A stretch of 63,629 nucleotides of DNA from an uncultured Lachnospiraceae bacterium (GCA_902779445.1 CACZBM010000010.1:1-63629); one strand, 5' to 3'; positions 46,870 to 56,177 are shown, counted from the stretch's first letter. Made by a program: numbers and translations. Notes: generated by a model from the letters alone, not told the origin.

Positions 46870-48165
46870 CTAGATTTCGTCAATAAGAGTAATGATATCC
46901 TTTATGGGCATGAGTCTGTCATCCGCCTCTTTTGCCCGGTGATATCTTAAAATATCCTCTGCAGTCTGTTTCATGGCAGGGAAGGCGCTTCTGGTGAGCT
47001 GGTTTGCATAGATAACGATATTCACCCCGTGTTCCGCGAGCTCTGCTTCCGTTATGGTATTAAAGGAAGACGGAACGACTACAATGGGAGTTTCTTTATC
47101 CTCGGTACGGAATTTATCACAGAACTCCAGTATTTCAGCAGGATCCTTTTTCCGGCTGTGTATCATTATCCCGTCGGCTCCGGCTTTCACAAATGAACGT
47201 GCCCGGTTGAGAGCGTCATCCATGCCTTTTTCAAGGATCAGAGATTCGATCCTCGCTATGATCATAAAGTCATCCGTAAGCTGGGCCTTTTTCCCGGCTG
47301 CGATCTTAGAACTGAAATTTTCTATACTGTCCTGTGTCTGGGCAACTTCGGTTCCAAAAAGGGAATTCTTTTTTAAGCCGGTCTTATCCTCGATTATCAC
47401 GGCTGAAACACCCATTTTTTCAAGGGTCCTAACGGTATATACAAAGTGCTCGGTGAGTCCGCCGGTATCTCCGTCAAATATTATGGGCTTGGTAGTGACC
47501 TCGGTCACGTCATCAATAGTCCTGTACCTTGATGTCATATCCACAAGCTCAATATCGGGCTTTCCTTTTGCAGTAGAGTCGCAAAGGGAGCTTATCCACA
47601 TGGCATCAAACTGGTCAAGCTCTCCGTCATGTTCCACGATCGTTTTCTCGGCAATGAGTCCCGTAAGTCCGCTGTGGACCTCAATGGCCTTTACAAGCGA
47701 TCGTATATCTATAAGCTGCTTTAAGCGTTTCCTCCTGTATTCGGGCATGGCGAGCTTTGCTTTAATGCGGTCGTCAATATTCTTTACCGTTTCATTATAG
47801 GTATAGGGAATATCAATGATCTCCCCACCGTAGGACGACAGCGCATTTGCGACATTATTACGGATAGAGTTTAACGGTTCTTCAAGCCAGTTATCCCCAT
47901 GCACCACATAGTCAGGACGCAGCTTTTCAATGATGCTGTCATACATTACGTCATCCTGTATGACAACATTGTCGACCTCGGGTATTTCCTTTACGATCCG
48001 TATCCGTTCTTCAAAATCAACAGTGGGAAACCTGTTGAATTTTATCATTGCGGCGTCGCTTAAGATGCCGACAGTGAGCTCACCGTATTTACGGGCTTCT
48101 CTTATTAAATTGATATGTCCTTCATGGATTACATCCGTACAGAAACAGGTATATACTCTTTTCAA
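46870..48165 (-). CDS. Phosphoenolpyruvate mutase with N-terminal TagD-type cytidylyltransferase domain
   Basis: 431 residues. Residues 1-140 form a cytidylyltransferase domain (HEGH at 14-17, VHGDNW at 88-93 and a basic C-terminal part; the ISSTxI block reads less clearly). Residues 145-430 are PEP mutase: FDGDTGG (230-236) and the diagnostic EDKTGLKKNS (259-268), then DFMIIARIESLI. The mutase turns PEP into phosphonopyruvate, the first step of almost all phosphonate pathways. The equilibrium is very unfavourable, so a pulling step is needed. The usual puller, phosphonopyruvate decarboxylase, is not in the operon. The gene is 14 bases from phnW. Confidence 0.93.
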   Translation of the reverse strand: MKRVYTCFCTDVIHEGHINLIREARKYGELTVGILSDAAMIKFNRFPTVDFEERIRIVKEIPEVDNVVIQDDVMYDSIIEKLRPDYVVHGDNWLEEPLNSIRNNVANALSSYGGEIIDIPYTYNETVKNIDDRIKAKLAMPEYRRKRLKQLIDIRSLVKAIEVHSGLTGLIAEKTIVEHDGELDQFDAMWISSLCDSTAKGKPDIELVDMTSRYRTIDDVTEVTTKPIIFDGDTGGLTEHFVYTVRTLEKMGVSAVIIEDKTGLKKNSLFGTEVAQTQDSIENFSSKIAAGKKAQLTDDFMIIARIESLILEKGMDDALNRARSFVKAGADGIMIHSRKKDPAEILEFCDKFRTEDKETPIVVVPSSFNTITEAELAEHGVNIVIYANQLTRSAFPAMKQTAEDILRYHRAKEADDRLMPIKDIITLIDEI

Positions 48166-48179
48166 TTTATTTCCCCTCT

Positions 48180-49316
48180 TTATTCATATTTGACAGGAAT
48201 CCGTATCCCGTTTGCTTTTAATGCACCCTTAAAAACCGAAAAGAAGCTTACTATGTCGTCGGTATCTATGGCGCCGAGGGCACAGAGCCTGAAGGTTGAG
48301 GTCGTGGAAATTTTACCGGGATATATGGTAAAGCCGCGGTCATAGCAATAGTCATGTACCTTTTCAAAATCCCAGTTGGGGTCATCCGGATATTTCACTG
48401 AAACCACCAGCCCGCACTGCCACTCACGCTTTATCACATCCTTAAAGCCGAGTTCATCAAGTCCTTTATGAATGGCTTCGAACACTCTTTTATGCCGCTC
48501 CCATTTGGCAGTTTCTCCTTCCTGCCAGTATTCTTTAAGCGCCTGAATTGCAGCATATATGGTCTGTACGGGAGGGGTGAAATGCATCTCGCCTGTTTTT
48601 TCAAAATAATCGTATTGCAGAAACAGATTACAGTAATAAGATCTTTTGGGGTAAGATGCGGATCTCTCTATAATGTCCCGTCTGCCTACCACAAAGGAAA
48701 GACCGGTCATGGCCATCAATCCCTTCTGGGCAGATGCCATGCAGAAATCGATATTTTCCTTCTCGATGTCAATTGGTATCATGGCGTAGGTTGATGTGGT
48801 GTCTACAGTGAATACGGCGTTGTACTTATGGGCAAGGGCACCTATTTCACGGATAGGATTTAATATCCCTGTGCCTGTCTCATTATGGGTTGTATGGACA
48901 AGGGCTATATCCGGGTTATCACGCAGGGTCTTTTCGACTGCCTCAAGATCCGGAAGCTCATCCACGGGAAATCTTAAGTCTATGTGGGGCAGACCGTAAT
49001 ACTCGCATATTTCAACTGCTCTTGTGCTGTAAGCACCGTTATTTACTACCAGAACTTTACTGTCTGCGGGAAGCAGTGAGTTTATACATACGTCAATATT
49101 TAATGTGCCTGAACCGCAGAACAGGACAGAGGTAAATTTATCAGTATCTCCGTGAACTATCTTTACAAGGTCATCCCTGAGTCCCTTCATAAGTCCGGCG
49201 AATTCTTTTTCCCGGGGACAGATATCGGGAACGACCTGAGCGAGTTTTACCGAATCTGTTGTCGTAGATGGTCCGGGGTTCAAAAGTATGTTTCTTTTGA
49301 TACTGGTCTTATTCAT
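48180..49316 (-). CDS. phnW: PhnW-type phosphonate aminotransferase (PLP class V)
   Basis: 378 residues, the family length. ILLNPGPSTTTDSVK, GSGTLNIDVCINSLL, THNETGTGILNPI and the PLP-lysine region DFCMASAQKGLMAMTGLSFVV are typical of 2-aminoethylphosphonate aminotransferases. With phosphonoacetaldehyde it would yield 2-aminoethylphosphonate; with no decarboxylase nearby it could instead act on phosphonopyruvate and give phosphonoalanine. Its start overlaps the end of the small membrane protein gene by eight bases. Confidence 0.88.
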   Translation of the reverse strand: MNKTSIKRNILLNPGPSTTTDSVKLAQVVPDICPREKEFAGLMKGLRDDLVKIVHGDTDKFTSVLFCGSGTLNIDVCINSLLPADSKVLVVNNGAYSTRAVEICEYYGLPHIDLRFPVDELPDLEAVEKTLRDNPDIALVHTTHNETGTGILNPIREIGALAHKYNAVFTVDTTSTYAMIPIDIEKENIDFCMASAQKGLMAMTGLSFVVGRRDIIERSASYPKRSYYCNLFLQYDYFEKTGEMHFTPPVQTIYAAIQALKEYWQEGETAKWERHKRVFEAIHKGLDELGFKDVIKREWQCGLVVSVKYPDDPNWDFEKVHDYCYDRGFTIYPGKISTTSTFRLCALGAIDTDDIVSFFSVFKGALKANGIRIPVKYE

Positions 49317-49584
49317 TATCTTCTGTGTCCTTTATGATAATATCGTCAGATTCCACTTCTTTATTTTTGTTTTCATCAATACCGAGTTTATCATTAAGCT
49401 TTTTTCTGGCACGCCTGAAATAGATCCCGGCTGCAGCGCCGACAGCTATTATGACACCAGCCACTGCCTGGATCAAATAGGTCATTACGGACGGGTCAAT
49501 GTATGCAAAGCCGTTCTGTCCGAATAAAAGCATTCCTGTAAAGCCCGTCAGAGCCAATATGGATAAGCATTGAAACTTTTTCAC
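49309..49584 (-). CDS. Small exported/membrane protein (YIDPS type)
   Basis: 91 residues. Signal-peptide-like start (KKFQCLSILALTGFTGMLLFGQ, cut near NGFA), then YIDPSVMTYLIQAVAGVIIAVGAAAGIYF, a single membrane segment with basic RRARKK after it, and an acidic tail. Small proteins with YIDPxxx-membrane segment sequence recur in envelope polymer gene clusters; their role is unknown. GTG at 49584 overlaps the stop of the YidC fusion (GTGA). It is the most obvious local substrate for the operon's own signal peptidase. Confidence 0.75.
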   Translation of the reverse strand: MKKFQCLSILALTGFTGMLLFGQNGFAYIDPSVMTYLIQAVAGVIIAVGAAAGIYFRRARKKLNDKLGIDENKNKEVESDDIIIKDTEDNE

Positions 49585-51485
49585 TTTTGTTTACTCCTTT
49601 TTTTATCTATTTTATTCTTTATGCTCTCTACTATATATTTTCCGCCAATCTCCGAAGAACTGTCAATATTATATAAGTATTCGCCGGCCAATATGTCAAT
49701 GGTATTTCTGTAATCTTCGGAATGTGAGATAAGATAAGCGATCTTTTCCGGAAGAGTCCGTATATTATCAGTATCCACGCTTATTCCGATCCGGTCTCTA
49801 AGGGCAATATTAATGGGCGGTTCTTCAATCTTCTGCCAGTCGGGATTCATAACCTTCATCGGCGTGTTTATGAATAAAACCGGATGCAGCGTTGTAAAAG
49901 CAAATTCCCAGCTTATATCGGACCAGTCGGTTATCAGCATATCCGACTCCATGACCGGATTATTCGATGAAAAATCAGTCTGTATCTCGATTCCCAGGGG
50001 TTCGTATTTTTGCCTGAGAACCTCCATATAGCTGCTTTTTAACCGTACCTCCTGGGGATGCGGACGCACTGTGATCTCATAATCCTTATCCTTTAAGGCA
50101 TCAAGTATTTCCTCGAGGCAGGTGTCTATGATATTGTCCTTCTGCCATGAGGGAGCGATAAGTATCTTTTTCTTTTCATGTACAGGATGATCTTTTGCGC
50201 GGTAAACAGAACGCATTTCGTCAATAAGGGGATAGCCCACGTCTACAAGTCTGCGCTCCGGAAGACCGTAAAGCTTAGAAAGCTGTTCTTCCTCTGTCCG
50301 TTGGTGTTTTCCAACGAGAAAAACAGTATCAAAGTGGTCGGTTGCTCCCTTTCTCAGAGTCAGGTTAGTGCTTCCAACAGCATGATTAACAAAGATATAC
50401 TCTATATCATTCCTGATATAGCTTCTTTTGATATGGAAATTATCGAGGTCAGGCATTGTAAGAACCACTATATCAGCATCCATTTTCATCATAAGGGTGA
50501 TAAGCCTGTTTTCGCCTATATAGTAGGCTCTTATTTGGGAATTTTCCTTTTCCATTGCGAAAATATTATCCCGGGGATCGCTGGTAATATAGTGAATGGT
50601 AATGTTTGTGTTATTTAGAATGTATTCGATTATTCCCTTATAGTATTTGTAAAACCCGTTACTTTCAGAATAGAATACAAGGTGTTTATTCACAACACTG
50701 AAGAATCTTTTATAGTCTGCCTTTTCCCGCTTTTTATCTTCCTTTGATACGGATTTTGCCTTATCGACTCCAATTTCAGAGAGCTTTGACAGCTCTTTGC
50801 GGCTTTCAGAGAGGCGTTCATAGTCCACATAAGAAGATGGGGGTATGAGGGCGTTAAGTATATACATCTGAAGGATGGAGAAGAGGTTACTTAAGATCCA
50901 GTACCATGCAGTGCCAAGGGGCACGAACCACCCGAGGTACAGCGACAGGCCTACAGAGAAGACCATCATTCCGTATTTATTTGCTTTAGACTGTTCTGAC
51001 TGCAGTACGTTGGATAAATTCTGTGTGATACAGAGGAGAAGTGAGGACAGTCCGGCGAGAATGGGTGAGAAAAGAAGACTTATCCCTTCTTCCGAAGGGA
51101 TAAGAGCAAGATTCAGCCCCGCGATATTCATATCTATGGAGGGATCGGCTATCCCGAGATTTATCACTCCCACGACGCCCATCAACAGGATGAGCTGTAT
51201 GATCAAAGGTATGGTGGATGCGAGAGGACTGTATTTTTCCTTTTTATAAAGCTTTGCCTGTTCTTCCTCTATTATCTCCCTCTGGCCGTAATATCTGGCT
51301 TTCAGGAAATTGATGTCAGGCTGGAGCTTTACCATTTTTATGGAATTCAGATGGGTCCATACGGAAACGGGAATAAGGATCAGTTTGCTTATCAGGGTAA
51401 AAAGTACTATGGCAATCCCGTAATTGCCGCATATCCCGTAGCACCGGTTCATAATAATGCTTAAGACTTCATATAAGTAGTTCAT
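49581..51485 (-). CDS. YidC/Oxa1-type insertase domain fused to CDP-glycerol glycerophosphotransferase-like domain
   Basis: 634 residues. Residues 1-215 are a YidC-like unit with five hydrophobic segments, the basic-groove Lys/Arg region (KLQPDINFLKARYYGQREIIEEEQAKLYKKEKYSPL) and IPLIIQLILLMGVV. After a charged linker (220-260) comes a TagB/TagF-type domain (265-625): FVNHAVGST (His), RPHPQEVRLKSS (His-Pro) and SDMLITDWSDISWEF. TagB/TagF enzymes move glycerol-phosphate from CDP-glycerol onto wall polymers; these two modules are normally separate. Codon use is native, unlike the gene just upstream. Eleven bases separate it from the TPR-like gene. Confidence 0.9.
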   Translation of the reverse strand: MNYLYEVLSIIMNRCYGICGNYGIAIVLFTLISKLILIPVSVWTHLNSIKMVKLQPDINFLKARYYGQREIIEEEQAKLYKKEKYSPLASTIPLIIQLILLMGVVGVINLGIADPSIDMNIAGLNLALIPSEEGISLLFSPILAGLSSLLLCITQNLSNVLQSEQSKANKYGMMVFSVGLSLYLGWFVPLGTAWYWILSNLFSILQMYILNALIPPSSYVDYERLSESRKELSKLSEIGVDKAKSVSKEDKKREKADYKRFFSVVNKHLVFYSESNGFYKYYKGIIEYILNNTNITIHYITSDPRDNIFAMEKENSQIRAYYIGENRLITLMMKMDADIVVLTMPDLDNFHIKRSYIRNDIEYIFVNHAVGSTNLTLRKGATDHFDTVFLVGKHQRTEEEQLSKLYGLPERRLVDVGYPLIDEMRSVYRAKDHPVHEKKKILIAPSWQKDNIIDTCLEEILDALKDKDYEITVRPHPQEVRLKSSYMEVLRQKYEPLGIEIQTDFSSNNPVMESDMLITDWSDISWEFAFTTLHPVLFINTPMKVMNPDWQKIEEPPINIALRDRIGISVDTDNIRTLPEKIAYLISHSEDYRNTIDILAGEYLYNIDSSSEIGGKYIVESIKNKIDKKRSKQK

Positions 51486-51496
51486 TCAAGTTTCCG

Positions 51497-52819
51497 TTAC
51501 AAACCCCATCTGATTTTATTGTACAAACGAATCACCACACAAACCGCCAAATCCATGCCGATCACTACCATAGCCCACTGTCCGTAAGAGGTTACGTGGA
51601 ACACCGGATCTCCGATAAAGCAGCTTAGAATAAATGAGGGAATTAAAAGTTTTAAAAAGATTCCGATGAATTCTTTTATTCCTCTTCTTGTCTGTCTCTT
51701 TTTATATTCTTTTGCGTCCATGTCTTTTTCGATTTCACGAAGTTTTCGTGCACCGACAATTTCTTCTTCCGCTTCTTTGCTTCCGAATTTTACGGCGTTT
51801 TCGATATCATCAATCCACCAGGTCTTTCTATAAATCTGATACCAGCGGTTTCCGTCTTCTTTTGCCAAATCCTTGGCACGGGCATACAATTCGTTTTGAA
51901 GCATCAGATCAAAATCCCAGTACCACATGTAAGGACGGGCGCTTTCCTCTCCAAGCTCTAAAGATTTATCAAAGTATTCCTTTGCTTTATCCAATTTCGG
52001 AAGAAGAGTTCTTTCTACATACTCCTCATTTTTCCAAGTATCGCGGCGCTCACCGATACAGTCATGGTTTTCCACCATGGTAAAGTAGCGCTTTTTGTAG
52101 TTCTCCAAGTTGGGCACATGATTTACTCCCGGCTGATTGATTTCGCAAAGTCCGCAGTCGCAGTCATTTATGATAAGAAGTCCCATGACAAAGTAAGCAT
52201 AGGAGTTTCCAAGTTCGATAGCCCATTCCGTATAACGTAGCGCATCGTTATAATTTATTACCACGAATTTACTGCCTACGCGTGTACTCTCATAATGAGG
52301 TTGTGCATAAATATATCCAAGAAAGGCAAAGGCTTCTCCGCGTTCCTCATCATCCAAGCCCTCATCCAACGCCCATTCAATGGATTGAATGGCGTCATCG
52401 GTACTCTGATGATAAGGCGGACGGCCAAAGTAATAATTATAGGCCATTTCCAGGTTATGATTTTTCCCCTTTTGCTTTTTTTCAGACGATGCAGAAGTTT
52501 GTCCGCTGTTTGATACTTGATTTAGCAGACTGTTTTCCCTTTTTGTTTCTTCCTTTTCGACAGGCTCGTCAGCCACTGCGATGCCGGTATCGGCTGCGCT
52601 GCCTGAAATACCGTTTGCTCTTCGCTTAATAGACCAGGACAAAGATGAGATGGCACCTTCCATATCTTCCAAATCACCTTTTAATTCTTTTTTTCTCTCT
52701 TCGTCTTCCACGCTGTCCAATCGGTCTAAGTATTCCATCTGCTTTTTTTCCAAAGCGGATAAGATTTCCTCGTCTGAAAGAGAAGCTTCAATTCCCAGTT
52801 TTTTTAATAATTTTTCCAT
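51497..52819 (-). CDS. Membrane-anchored Sel1/TPR-like partner of the Hsp70-AAA fusion
   Basis: 440 residues. The N-terminus (KLLKKLGIEASLSDEEILSALEKK) recalls the first helices of a J-domain, but the HPD tripeptide is absent. A linker follows, then Sel1/TPR-like helices (about 125-330: NYYFGRPPYHQSTDDAIQSIEWALDEG, NYNDALRYTEWAIELGNSYAYFVMG, KAKEYFDKSLELGEE), and two C-terminal membrane segments (about 378-432). Eight bases separate it from the Hsp70-AAA gene. Leu TTA, Gln CAA and Arg CGT/CGA codons are common, unlike the phosphonate genes. It probably presents clients or anchors the chaperone at the membrane; this is inference. Confidence 0.65.
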   Translation of the reverse strand: MEKLLKKLGIEASLSDEEILSALEKKQMEYLDRLDSVEDEERKKELKGDLEDMEGAISSLSWSIKRRANGISGSAADTGIAVADEPVEKEETKRENSLLNQVSNSGQTSASSEKKQKGKNHNLEMAYNYYFGRPPYHQSTDDAIQSIEWALDEGLDDEERGEAFAFLGYIYAQPHYESTRVGSKFVVINYNDALRYTEWAIELGNSYAYFVMGLLIINDCDCGLCEINQPGVNHVPNLENYKKRYFTMVENHDCIGERRDTWKNEEYVERTLLPKLDKAKEYFDKSLELGEESARPYMWYWDFDLMLQNELYARAKDLAKEDGNRWYQIYRKTWWIDDIENAVKFGSKEAEEEIVGARKLREIEKDMDAKEYKKRQTRRGIKEFIGIFLKLLIPSFILSCFIGDPVFHVTSYGQWAMVVIGMDLAVCVVIRLYNKIRWGL

Positions 52820-52827
52820 GTTTTCTC

Positions 52828-55800
52828 TTACTCCGTTATTTCTATATCTTCCCCTGTAAGGGTAATAAAGTCTTCGTCCTCTACATGAGAACCGCTTCGA
52901 AGAAGGGATGCGATTCGCGAGTCTTTTCTTCTGATGCAGTTATCCAACATATTTCTTACTCCTCTGGCATTTCCAAAATCTTTTTTCTTTGCTTTTAAAG
53001 AAGAGATGGTATCCTTTATTCTTTCCTTGGGTGCATCCACCTTTAAGCCCTTGTCCTCACACATGAAAGAAAAGATTTCTAACAACTCCTCATCAGTGTA
53101 ATCTTCAAAAACAATTTCATTGGACAAGCGGCTGGCCAAGCCCTGATTTACGGATAAGAATTCATCCATATCTTTTCCGTAGCCTGCCACGATGCACATC
53201 AGGCTCTTTCTTCGATTTTCTAATTCCGCCACCAAGGTCTGGATGGCTTCGCGACCGAACTCATCGTTATCGCCGTTTACCAAGGTATAGGCTTCGTCAA
53301 TAAATAAAATACCGCCGTCGGCTTCTTCGATTTTTTCTATTACTTTTTTGGCGGTTTCACCCATGTAGTGACCTACCAAATCCGCACGGCCGGTCTCCAC
53401 GAATACATTCTTTTGTAAAACACCAAGCTTTGTATAGATTTGGCCTAATAGTCTTGCAACCGTGGTTTTTCCGGTTCCCGCATTTCCCTTAAAGATAAGA
53501 TGCAAGGTTCCGTTTTCATCATCCACTTCGATGCCCCGCTCTTTCATTTTTTCGCGGACCAAGATGGCATCCACCATTTCCTGAACTTTTTGCTTTGCAG
53601 AAGAAAGGCCCGTTAAGGCATTTACTTCGTTTAGTAAATCTTCTAAAGACTTTTCTCCTTCCAAACGTTTTCCTGCAGCGGCTTCGATATCTTCACAGCG
53701 GATAGTATCGTAGTCTTTTGCAGTAAGGGTTCGTCCTGCGCTTTGTTCTTTTAAGAGACGCTCGTTTTGCACTTCTCTTACATCGTCATATAGGTTTCTT
53801 ACCCCTCTGGCATTTCCAAAGTTCGGAACCTTTGCCTGGGTTTCAATGTACTGGCGTAGGAAGTCCTTTGCGGCAGCTTCCAAATGCATGGAAGAAGACT
53901 CACAAAACTGCTCAAAGATTTTACACATTTCCTCCGTCGAATAATCTTCAAATTCGATTTCATGGCGGAAGCGGCTTCTTAAACCCGTGTTTGCCTTTAA
54001 GAATTCCTCCATCTCTTTTTTGTAACCGGCACAGATCACGATCACATCGTCTCTGTGGTTTTCCATCTGGGCTACGATTTCATCAATGGTCTCACGGCCG
54101 AAGCCGTCTTTTTCGTCAATGCAAAGGGAGTAGGCTTCGTCAATAAATAAAATGCCACCCTCTGCTTCTTTGAATTTATCCTGTACGTTTTTGGCGCTGT
54201 GGCCCTGGTACATGCCCACCAAGTTTCCTCTAGTGCACTCCACCACTTTATCGCCGTTTTGAAGGATGCCTAAGGTTTTATAAATACGACCCATGAGACG
54301 GGCGATGGTGGTTTTTCCGGTTCCCGGATTACCGGTAAAGAGCATATGCTGGGTTCCCGTTCCTCCGGATCTAAGGGCTCCCGCTTCCTTTGCGCGGCGG
54401 TCTGCCTCAATGGAATAGATGCGTTTTCTTACCTGCTCCTTTACGGAGGAAAGGCCGGTTAGGGCATCCATTTCATCTAAGATCTTTTGAAGTTCTTGAT
54501 TTAATTCAATGTCTACGTCGGTATCGGAGGCTTCGTTCGTGGTTCTGTGGGCACCTGCGCCGATAGTTGGCTTCTTTGCGTCAGCAAGCGCTTTCTTTAC
54601 TTTCGCGATTTCTTCGTCATCCATATTGGCCACGCGCTTCATATGATACTCTTCAGATACATGATAATCCGGAAGAGAAACGTTTAAGTGAATGAGCTGA
54701 TACACATCCAAAGAAATGGTAATCTCCACCGCAGAACCTTTCGGCACCTGCACAGGAAGATCGATTTCAAAATCCCCAATGATGGTAACATCGGTTAACT
54801 CACGATATTCGCCCTCTGTTACGCTTAAAATGATGCTCTTTTGATTCTCCGATACCGTTTTAAAGCGGCGGGTCTTTTCTGTGGGAAGATGGGTGTTTCG
54901 CAAAATGATGCGCTCATTTTCTTCTTTTCCGGCGCTATTAATAACCACAAGTCCGATGCTGTGGGAGTTTACATCTGTAAAGTTTATCTTTCCCTTGGAT
55001 AAAATATCCGCATAGATAGCGGCGCCTATCGCCACGGCTTCATCCGGGTTTACATCCCGCTGAATCTCTTTTCCCATAAACTCGGAAATCTCATCACGAA
55101 TGTATGGGATACGGCTGGATCCGCCAATTAAAATCACACGATCGATATCTGCCTTTGAAAGATGTGCATTATCCAACGCCTGCGTAATTTTTCGCTTGGT
55201 CTTATCGCAGGTATTCTTTACGATGTCGTTTAAATCCTCCCGGGTGATGGTGATATTTACAGGTGTGATGCCTACACGGAAAACAATATTTGCACTTTGA
55301 CGAAGACTTAACTCTTTTTTCACTTTTTCCGCACGAATAAAAAGATCCTGCAAGTCGTGAGTATAGGCATCATCGTACAAATCGATGCCCTGTTCCTCTC
55401 GGACTTTTTTTCGCACGAAGTCCACGATATCCTTATCAAAAAAACTTCCTCCTGCATGGGAAAGGCCATCTGTGGAAATGACTTCGATATTATCCTCGTC
55501 TCTTACACCTAATATAGTGACATCAAAGGTTCCGCCACCTAAGTCATATACCAAAAGCTTTTCGTCCTTCACATTGTTTTGTCTTATATAGCAAAGAGCC
55601 GCTGCCGTTGGTTCGTTAATCATACCAAGCAGAGGATAGCCGGAAATGGTGGCCGCATCCTCAGTGGCTTTTCTTTGTGAATCCTTAAAATATGCGGGTA
55701 CGGTAATCACCATGCCCTCCACCTTTTCCCCGGTGGAAGTTTGCGCATCATGCGCAATCTTTTTTAAAATAAAACTGCTGATAATTTCCGGTGTGTATTC

Positions 55801-56052
55801 GATGCCGTCCTGCTCTAAAACCACTGTGCGCTTTCCCATCTCGTTTTTGATGACGGAAATCACTTTTGCGGGCTCTAAGAGTGCATTGTCTCTTGCCGTT
55901 TCTCCCACGATGGTATGGGCTTTATCTTCCACAAAAACTACGGAAGGCGTAAGCTCACTACCCTCTGCATTATCAATAACATGAACGTCCCCGTCTTTGC
56001 TTAAGTACGCTCCGACCGAATATGTGGTTCCTAAATCAATTCCCAAAATCAT
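52828..56052 (-). CDS. Hsp70-AAA+-AAA+ fusion protein
   Basis: 1074 residues. Residues 1-355 are an Hsp70 ATPase domain (GIDLGTTYS, VYDLGGGTFDV at 168-178, VILIGGSSRIPYI at 306-318); 365-475 a substrate-binding-domain-like beta region; 515-790 a CbxX/CfqX-type AAA+ domain (Walker A GNPGTGKT 574-581, Walker B GGILFIDEAY 632-641, LRSRFRH arginine finger region 691-697); 800-1070 a second such domain (GNAGTGKT 856-863, GGILFIDEAY 913-922). All ATPase motifs look active. CbxX-type AAA proteins remodel other proteins (Rubisco activation is the best known case). One polypeptide thus joins an Hsp70 with a two-ring remodelling motor. Its codon use is foreign to the neighbourhood. Confidence 0.92.
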   Translation of the reverse strand: MILGIDLGTTYSVGAYLSKDGDVHVIDNAEGSELTPSVVFVEDKAHTIVGETARDNALLEPAKVISVIKNEMGKRTVVLEQDGIEYTPEIISSFILKKIAHDAQTSTGEKVEGMVITVPAYFKDSQRKATEDAATISGYPLLGMINEPTAAALCYIRQNNVKDEKLLVYDLGGGTFDVTILGVRDEDNIEVISTDGLSHAGGSFFDKDIVDFVRKKVREEQGIDLYDDAYTHDLQDLFIRAEKVKKELSLRQSANIVFRVGITPVNITITREDLNDIVKNTCDKTKRKITQALDNAHLSKADIDRVILIGGSSRIPYIRDEISEFMGKEIQRDVNPDEAVAIGAAIYADILSKGKINFTDVNSHSIGLVVINSAGKEENERIILRNTHLPTEKTRRFKTVSENQKSIILSVTEGEYRELTDVTIIGDFEIDLPVQVPKGSAVEITISLDVYQLIHLNVSLPDYHVSEEYHMKRVANMDDEEIAKVKKALADAKKPTIGAGAHRTTNEASDTDVDIELNQELQKILDEMDALTGLSSVKEQVRKRIYSIEADRRAKEAGALRSGGTGTQHMLFTGNPGTGKTTIARLMGRIYKTLGILQNGDKVVECTRGNLVGMYQGHSAKNVQDKFKEAEGGILFIDEAYSLCIDEKDGFGRETIDEIVAQMENHRDDVIVICAGYKKEMEEFLKANTGLRSRFRHEIEFEDYSTEEMCKIFEQFCESSSMHLEAAAKDFLRQYIETQAKVPNFGNARGVRNLYDDVREVQNERLLKEQSAGRTLTAKDYDTIRCEDIEAAAGKRLEGEKSLEDLLNEVNALTGLSSAKQKVQEMVDAILVREKMKERGIEVDDENGTLHLIFKGNAGTGKTTVARLLGQIYTKLGVLQKNVFVETGRADLVGHYMGETAKKVIEKIEEADGGILFIDEAYTLVNGDNDEFGREAIQTLVAELENRRKSLMCIVAGYGKDMDEFLSVNQGLASRLSNEIVFEDYTDEELLEIFSFMCEDKGLKVDAPKERIKDTISSLKAKKKDFGNARGVRNMLDNCIRRKDSRIASLLRSGSHVEDEDFITLTGEDIEITE

Positions 56053-56078
56053 GATTTCATATATCCCTTAAAGTAAAT

Positions 56079-56108
56079 ACTATACACCAAAAACAGTGCT
56101 CCGTTCAA
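56079..56108 (-). promoter_or_regulatory. Promoter of the Hsp70-AAA operon
   Basis: On the minus strand: TTGAAC (56108-56103), 18 bases, TATAGT (56084-56079), about 25 bases before the ATG. No CIRCE element is seen. Confidence 0.6.
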
Positions 56109-56177
56109 CCTTATGCTATAATGTCTGAAGTATAGTGAGATATAGACACATAATTATTGACGTAGTAATCCTGGTGA

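Noticed and set aside
56053..56150. CIRCE or other heat-shock operator before the Hsp70-AAA operon
   Set aside because: No TTAGCACTC-N9-GAGTGCTAA match or similar palindrome is present; only ordinary promoter boxes are seen.
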